A stretch of 64,000 nt of DNA, taken from positions 3,084,123 to 3,148,122 of the forward strand of contig CATQJL010000112.1 in NCBI GenBank assembly GCA_958299035.1. Direction: 5' to 3'. The notes below the pieces were generated by a model, which was not told where the DNA came from, searched no databases, and saw only the letters and a program-made list of their open reading frames with translations. How positions within the stretch are numbered: position 1 is the first letter of the stretch; the number at the start of each line of letters is the position of its first letter. The translations under genes were made by a program, and so were the position numbers. Positions 57,544-64,000 of this stretch are shown piece after piece. Source of the DNA: Cylicocyclus nassatus (lineage: Eukaryota; Nematoda; Chromadorea; Rhabditida; Strongylidae).

Positions 57544-59393
57544 CTAATTTCTTTTAGAAAGTTTTTGCTTAACAAATTGTTTTTCAAAAGACACACATAT
57601 GTAATAAACGTCGATAGCGGGTGTAGGAATAGGCTTTGTCTGCTTCTTCCGCTTAGGTTTCTTCCGCTTGTTCTTCTTCGCTTTTTTCCCCTTTCCTTGC
57701 TTGCTTTTCCTTGATGGAGTTTTGGGTTTTTTATTTCCTTTATTATTTTTTCCATGCCTTATATTTTTCACTGGTGGAGCGTTGAGTTTCAACACCCTAT
57801 ATGTCATAGCTTCAGATTTCATTTTTGCTTTTGTCTTTCCTCCTTTCTGTTGGCTTTTCTTTTTTGGTTTTTTGGGATTTTTGATTCCTCCCTTCTTGTT
57901 CACTTTTTTGCCTTTCTTAGGTCCTTTGTTTCGCTTTCCTTTCCTTGTCACAGTGGTGGTGACAGGGGTGGTGCTGGTGATTTTATCTGGTTGCTTGTCT
58001 GGTTTGCGTTCAAACTGTGCACAACCGATAAGTGCTGCCTGTTCTTGTAGTTTCTTGAGTTCACTGTGGAGATCTTTCCTGCAAAACATCATTTCATAGT
58101 TTACATTAGGTAAAACGATCATATAGTCTAGACTTGCTTTTCTATAACTGTAGAGTTTAGTTGACGTCGCCGTTCGTTAAGTATGTCCTCCGCTAGCTCT
58201 TGTAGTTCGGAGAAGGAGATGGAGATGCTTTCGTTTTGCTTCAGTTCAGTCACAAGTCTGTCACGAATCTCAGACGCGAACTCCTCGTAAGAACAAGCGT
58301 ATTTCTGGAAAAGTACGCTGAAATTGGCAGTCACTAATTTGAGGAGTGTGGTGCAAGAGGAACGATAGCAATTGCCAGCCGCTGCTGCCAATACAATATT
58401 TGCCTCGAAGTGCGCAGATTTCAGACTTATAAACTTGAGTAAAACTGGAGTGAATGCTCTACCGATGAATTCTGCTTAGAGCCCAGTGGTAAGTGCAGTT
58501 TGGTAATGTTATTGCAAGAAAAACTTGAAATACTTGAAGTTTAATCTTTAAAATCCTTTTTTGTTTAAAACTTATTTTCACAGTTCATTTTCAAGCAAAC
58601 AGGCTCTATCTCACTTTCCTGTTCATATGAAAGTGTAATAGGAAGAAATGCTCTAGGTTTCTGCGTACTGGTGGACAAAAAGGACGTTAAAAGATGCGCG
58701 AGTTATTGACACCCACAAGCAATCGTTCCGCTTGCTCGCCACCCGCATACGAGGGTTTTACATGATCTAACGTTTTTAAACTAAGAAGGGAAACACATAT
58801 CATTGCTTCAATACAACATCATTTCGAATCTTGATCTACTCACCCCTTCAGTAACAAGATTTACGATTTCTTGCCTTTTTTGGTCATTTTCTATCTGAGT
58901 ATTAGCATAGGCATGGAATCGCAGATAGTCTTCGCATATTGCTCTGACATTAGTTACAGTGGCCTGGAACGTTCTCATTAAAAGGGTTTTATATCAGTGA
59001 TTTTCTGGAAAGGTTCGGAAATATCACATACACCAATCAAAGGTTTTAAATGTAAGTGTTAGGTCATTCCGAAAGTGATTTCGCTTTTTTCAAACGGACG
59101 CCACATGTGATGGAAAAAACATTTTAAGGTGATCTTGGTAGCATTTGATGCAGTATTTCATCCTCCTTTAACAGTAGTGAAATCTTTGCAGCTCTGTCAT
59201 TGAGCTTTCGGAAAATAACCAAAACCTGCGACCCATGCTTTTTGAGATCGTCAAGTTTCACAATTTTTCAAAACTTTCATATCAAACCTCAGAAGGAATG
59301 CAAGTAACGATTAGATAGAGCAAACCCTACAGGATACAAATCAATTTTTTTCTCCTTCACATACCTCCTCAAAATCTTATATATAAAGCTGAA

Positions 59394-59428
<35 letters not shown>

Positions 59429-60625
59429 GCGTATGAGCGGAATAGAAATTTTTATTTCTGAACCGATTTGGATCAAACTTGGCACACATATACTTCGGGG
59501 CAGGGAGCGTGTCACAGGCTACTTTTCGTTATCGAACGACATCGATTTTATCGATTTTTTGCAAAATTTGAGCTACAGGGCTGAGAGTTGGCACAGGGGG
59601 GTAATCGAGCATGCTGATTACAAATATATTATTGACAGGCCCGGGCGGAGCTGGGCATGCCAACTAGTTTTTTAATAAAATTTCAATTGATGCTACCAAT
59701 TTTCATACTTGGTCAACTCAAATCTCGTAGAACATCAATGAGAGAGCAGCTCGGGTGCTGTTTGATGCAGCTTTCTCTCCTCTTTCTAATAGATGTCTTT
59801 TGTTTCCGATTTGTTCAGTTTTCGGGGATAAAATCGTCATAACTCATGTTTTTGAACGCGCCCAAGGCTGTACTCGAAAAACTCGAAGTTAAATATTTCG
59901 AATCCGTATCTCTCATTTGGTTTATAAAATCAACGTTAAGTCATATATCACTTTGGAAGCTTCGAATTCCAAGTAATTACTGATGTTTGATGCGATTGTG
60001 ACTGACATAGGCTTGCCAAAATCCAATAATTTTGGTGAAAAATACCTTCAAAAAATTACGGCGACCAATGAAAAAGAGAAAAAAGTTGTGCTGTATCCTA
60101 TAAGGTTTGCTCTATCTAATCGTTATTTGAACTTCATCTGAGGATTGATATGAAAGTTTTGAGAAATTGTGAAACTTGACAATCTCAAAAAGCTCGGGTC
60201 GCAGGTTTTGGTTATTTTCCGAAAGCTCAATGACAGAGCTGCAAAGGTTTCATTACTTCTGAAAAGAAGATGAAATGCTGCATCAAATGCTACCAAGATC
60301 ACCTTAAAATGTTTGTTCCATCACATGTGGCGTCCGTTTGAAAAGAGCGAAATTACTTTCGGAATGACCTAATAATTAGCTGAGAACTTTCAAGCACTTT
60401 TGATATCACTTACTAAAACCGAATGTGGTTTTTATGCTCAACTCCAACTTTTACCATCACGAATATATACCACATACGATTCTATGCATGCTGAAATCTT
60501 CTCGGATATCTTTTAAGGTTTTCTACTTCTAATGAACTGAACCCGTCATTATCGGCAATTTGGGCGCAAGTATTACAATAGAATAAAATACTTACTAGCA
60601 GTAGGAAGAGGCTGACATTCGGCAT
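57544..60625 (-). CDS. Gene E: secreted CAP-like protein with long Lys-rich insert (4 exons)
   Basis: Exons on the minus strand are 60625-60596, 58963-58844, 58304-58138 and 58078-57544, phases 0, 0, 2, joining to 284 codons (283 aa). Intron 1 (1,632 bp) is swollen by a mariner foldback (59059-60372). Intron 2 is 539 bp. Intron 3 (59 bp) has a GC donor (AAGCAAGT), the common non-canonical type. The signal peptide is about residues 1-18 (MPNVSLFLLLATVTNVRA). Cysteines are Cys20 (ICEDYLRFHAYAN), Cys54 (YACSYEEFASEIRDRL), Cys125 (LIGCA) and Cys267 (YYICVS). The insert is the longest (about 141 residues between the last two cysteines). It has two Lys/Gly-rich halves separated by a less basic MTYRVLKLNAPPVKNI segment. 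The last motif ends in Ser where the other copies have Tyr or Phe. It is a probable ASP-related secreted protein of unknown function. Exon 1 is the least certain part because of the long intron. Confidence 0.82.
59059..60372. mobile_element. Mariner-type foldback in intron 1 of gene E, TTAGGTCATTCCGAAAGT ends
   Basis: Inverted ends TTAGGTCATTCCGAAAGTGA and CTTTCGGAATGACCTAA match the 12976-13957 family. The right flank is TA, while the left flank is TG, probably a mutated TA. The arms are long and inverted, and the left arm is interrupted by the Helitron-like insert at 59377-59667. Confidence 0.82.
59377..59667 (+). mobile_element. Short Helitron-like repeat, nested in the mariner foldback
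   Basis: It starts TTATATATAAAGCTGAATG, then has a (TCTG)n run (59395-59427), a TTTGAGCTACAGGGCTGAGAG block, and the tail CCCGGGCGGAGCTGGGCATG ending CTAG next to T. It is the shortest and cleanest copy (291 bp) and defines the ends of the family. Confidence 0.68.
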
Positions 60626-60651
60626 GTATGGCACTTTGTACTTGCTATCCT

Positions 60652-60658
60652 CTATAAT
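60652..60658 (-). promoter_or_regulatory. Weak TATA-like box of gene E
   Basis: The minus strand reads ATTATAG, with its near edge 27 bp upstream of the gene E start codon, matching the position of the clearer boxes of genes B, C and D. This supports the exon 1 choice. Confidence 0.35.
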
Positions 60659-61559
60659 GACCATTATCTGGATTCATCAGGGTACAAAACAACAGTGCAT
60701 TCAAATATGTTTACGTGCTTTATAGAATTTATGCACGACATTGTTTACACATCCTTCAATCCCAGATTGAATAAAGTGATTATAAACAGAATCACTACTA
60801 AGCACTTCCTGTGCCGCTAGCCCATTGTTTGAGCTTCGAGGATAGGTAGTTTTTGATTACTGCACGGTATGACTCTTGTCCCTTTATATTTTGGATGTAT
60901 TAAATCACGCACAAATCTAGTTGTCTTTTTGAAACACTTTGCCTCTCATGAATAATCTTTGTCTTATCTGAAAATGTACTGTGAAACTTCAGTATCAGGT
61001 TTGTTCTAGCGAACAATTGGTACGTTGATACCATACCTTCGATACATAGAGCCATGTACTCTGGTAACCTTCACTTTGAGCGTCATGATAGAACACAACC
61101 TTCACCTGAGGAGAAGTACAGAAGTCATCCGGGGCAAAGCCCCGGAAATCATGACATAACTAATGACATAACCGTATAGGGATAAATTTAAATGAGGCAA
61201 TTATAGCAGTGACATTCAAAAGAAGCTCAAAAAACCGAAGGATTGCGTTTTTATGGCCTTTTTTGTTGAGAAGAAGGTTTTTATTTGAAAATTCAATCAA
61301 AATCTAGAGCACAATTTCTCAATTAACCTTTCTATGAACTGCGGTTGAATGTTAGAAGTTCATTAAAGCCGCCAGAGTTCAACAAAAACGAAAAACTGCG
61401 CTTGAATCTTGCGCAAAGAGTCGCCATATGAACGCGGTCTATCTCGTTATGGAGTGATTTTCAAGACCCGCGACGTTATCAGTGCTGCTGGCCGTCTCAT
61501 GTGGATCACAACGATATATAATGTTGCAGGGTTTCGTTGAGACCCCGCAAAGATCACGA

Positions 61560-61672
61560 CCAGAGCCAAATGCCCCGTCGGCTCTGGTCTGTCTCCGCTG
61601 CTCGTCTGCGTCTCCGCGCGCTGCGCGCTACCTCGCTACCTCAAATGCGGGGCGCGGGGCATTTGGCTCTGG
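61560..61672. repeat. Small foldback, CCAGAGCCAAATGCCCCG
   Basis: CCAGAGCCAAATGCCCCG recurs inverted as CGGGGCATTTGGCTCTGG around a CG-rich core of about 80 bp containing GCGCGCTGCGCGC. It is possibly a MITE. Confidence 0.6.
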
Positions 61673-63035
61673 TACCCTTTTCTTCGTTGTTTGGAGCCCA
61701 ATTTCGATAATCTATATATCATATCAAAGCCCTTGATCTCTATTTTCACGCTGACAACGTCGCGGAACTTCTTTTTAGGATTTGAACGAGAAATCCTCGA
61801 AAAACGGCGTTTTCGAAAACCTCTTGTTTTTTCTTCAGTTCAACTTTTTTCACTCAGTTTTTTTGTGTATTCGATAGGTCTTGTTTCTGTCTATGATGTA
61901 GACAACGTCGCCGAGCTTACTTCTTTCTTATGCCGCTTTTTTTGGTGAAAAATACAAAAAAGTGCGTTTTTCTTTACCTTGTTCTCTTTCTGTGCTTTTG
62001 CAACGAATTTTTTCAAACCTGGACGCTACTTGCTCAGAATGATGAGCGGAAGAATCCAGACAACGTCGCAGCGTACGAAACGACTATGCGGGGGTGAAAA
62101 TTTAAAGAACGATCAAAAATCAGATTGGCGTCGATGTGCAACACAACTTTACAGACATGTTTAGCACGTTCAATTCAGTTGTTGACAAGTTCTTCTTCTT
62201 TCGGTCTCCCAACTAACGCCACAGCTAAACAGCACTTTTTTGATTGGAAAAGAACTTTGTTGTTGTTGCCACCCAATTTAACCGGCAATCCTGGAGACGA
62301 AACTCTGCGTAGGAAACCACCAAGTTAAGGTTTCAGATTTGGTGATGTGCTAACCTCTGCTTTATATGATCTGAGTTTCCTATTTTATTTTGTATCTCTA
62401 AATTTTCGTCTATTTTTCTGAAACAACCTTCACTTTTTATAGGGGGCAGGAACTCAAACAACTATCACTTTCTAGCCTCTGTCTCTTGACTATCGAAGGT
62501 ATGGTTGATACCGCACAATAATGCAGATGTCAATTTTGAAAAATTGATTGAGGTGCAAATCTAAAGGTTTATGAAACACTAAAACATATGTGCTATATGT
62601 CCATCTAGCAAGAATTTAGCCCCCTAGTTCATGCTTTCACTGCTATTTACCAATATCTCGACGCATTTCTGCCGAAGAAAAGAAGATAAAGTTACCTGAT
62701 GAAGTAATGTCCAAACAAGGCTCAAAAATTCAGGGTTTCTGGTAACCTCGATATGGATCAAAGTAAGGATACATTCTAGCAAAAAATGGTCAAAGTACCC
62801 AACATTATGATAGACAAAGCCCGATGTTCCTTTCATTATTCTATTATTTTTTTTAATGGAATTTCAAGTCATAGTTAGCAGGAGCAGATCAGTTCCATCT
62901 TTCCGATCCGCCTAGACTAATTTTCCTATTCTGCCAAAAATTCAAATTCGAAAGGTCACTGATCAATTGAGTATAGATTATGGAAGAGATCATCGCTCGC
63001 TGTTATCACTTACTTGTAGAAGGAAGGAGACCGTT

Positions 63036-63266
63036 TCAAGTACCTATTTTCAGGTGTATAAGTGGCGGGGTGGTTCTAGCTTACATCGACCAGCCCGAAC
63101 ACATCAAAGGACCTCGCAAGGGAAGGACCCTATGCCGTGCTGCGTATTGCCTGAAAGAATCGTGCGGCATAAGGATCGCTTCTCGAAACACATTTAAGCG
63201 GCTGAGCAGCTCGTGTGAAAATTTGAAAAGTGCGGCTTATACACCTGAAAATAGGGTACTGTTTTA
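63036..63266. repeat. Inverted repeat around a 190-bp core
   Basis: AGTACCTATTTTCAGGTGTATAAG at the left (within about 63037-63062) recurs inverted near 63235-63262 (CTTATACACCTGAAAATAGG). It is a possible small MITE without an identified target duplication. Confidence 0.5.
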
Positions 63267-64000
63267 TTCTGATCTCCAAAGCAACATCTAAACGTGAAAA
63301 TTGAAAAACTACAAATTTCCTTATCTGTGATGGAAGGGTAATGAGGGACCGTTTTTCCGCACCCTATAGAAAAGCATGGCTCGAGGATAGAAATTTTCTG
63401 CTTACCAGAGTCAATGGGCTTTTATGGTAATACAATTCGCTTTTAATATCCCCGGTTACAGAAAAAAAAGCCAATTCGTACTTTGAAGTTACTTTATCTT
63501 TATCTATCATTAATGAGATCTTTTGAGGATTTCTTAACGTTTCACAATAGCCCGCTATACCGCGAAGTCCCACAGTGAGTGATAAATCACTTGCAATTTT
63601 GAATTTTTGAAACAAAGAATTACATGCGCAAAAACTCCTTGCTCGCAGGATGGCAATGACAAAAATCACAGAAGCGCAGTTTATTCAGACCGCAGAAATT
63701 TAATTAAGTTCAAGTTTGAAGCTTGTGGAGATGATTGATAGAAGAATTGCGTGTGAATATATACAGTCTAAAAAGTCTATGAGAGGATGACAGCAGCGCT
63801 AGGCAGGAGTTGGCTTTGGCAATTTTGAACAATGTTCCATACAGAATGAAAATCAAAGCCAAGCACGAGATTGAAAAAAAAACTAGTGCTGCGTGAATTC
63901 CCTCCATCAAAATCATCAGCTGTTCTTATACAGGCGAAGTATATATCCAAAATTGACAGGACTTCAACGTATGGACATTTCATTACAAGTTTGCTTCCTT

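Larger units (their letters stand above)
60670..64000. other. Upstream flank of gene E, no supported gene
   Basis: Two small inverted repeats are listed separately. A minus-strand frame near 63840-63915 begins with a strongly hydrophobic stretch (MEGIHAALVFFSISCLALIF), which could be a signal peptide of a gene extending downstream, but I could not find splice partners. The frames around 62970-63290 have no recognised motif. Confidence 0.35.

Noticed and set aside
57668..58099. Long Phe/Leu-rich plus-strand frames opposite the Lys-rich exons (also at 32727-33065 and 15136-15429)
   Set aside because: They are antisense shadows of lysine codons (AAG/AAA read as CTT/TTT). The minus-strand reading has splice sites, a signal peptide and conserved motifs.

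Overview
The window looks like repeat-rich nuclear DNA of a nematode, most likely a strongylid (clade V) parasite such as a hookworm or a relative. The evidence is short GT-AG introns (47-129 bp in three intact genes) plus one GC-AG intron, many mariner-type TTAGG...CCTAA foldback elements with TA target duplications, CR1-type retrotransposon relics, and secreted proteins that look like very divergent CAP/SCP (ASP-related) proteins. The species is not determined.

The only convincing host genes are one dispersed family, all on the minus strand. Four genes look intact: B (23773-24782, 280 aa), C (32648-33632, 251 aa), D (44423-45318, 232 aa) and E (57544-60625, 283 aa). Copy A (15069-16326) is a decayed pseudogene, and a possible sixth copy (about 39650-40424) is split by a transposon. 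Each intact gene has four exons with intron phases 0, 0 and 2. Exon 1 plus the start of exon 2 encodes a signal peptide. Exon 2 carries the first mature cysteine (C...AY), exon 3 carries YxCxxExxAxxIRDxL, and exon 4 carries (L/I)GCA, then a Thr/Pro-rich stretch and a long poly-lysine tract, and closes with (Y/F)Y(V/I)C(V/I). The poly-Lys tract lies between the third and fourth conserved cysteines, so it reads as a 90-140 residue basic loop inserted into a shrunken CAP-like fold. A TATA-like box lies 23-37 bp upstream of each start codon. I regard this family as the most notable system in the window.

The rest is mostly mobile DNA. At 2-8.6 kb there are mariner-type and other foldbacks. At 11-14.6 kb there is a GC-rich foldback and a minus-strand CR1 relic split by a mariner MITE. 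At 19-21.4 kb there is a cluster of nested inverted repeats. At 26.05-30.9 kb there is a 4.8 kb palindrome with a second foldback sitting on its exact centre. At 31 kb there is a small element with a 9-bp target duplication. At 36.9-39.4 kb there is a CR1-type relic. At 41-43 kb a Helitron-like repeat is interrupted by an element with an 8-bp target duplication. At 46-47.8 kb there is a relative of the inner palindrome. At 51.3-55 kb there is a three-level nest of elements, and at 55-56.5 kb two TTAA-flanked MITEs. I saw no tRNA, rRNA, CRISPR array or bacterial-type operon.
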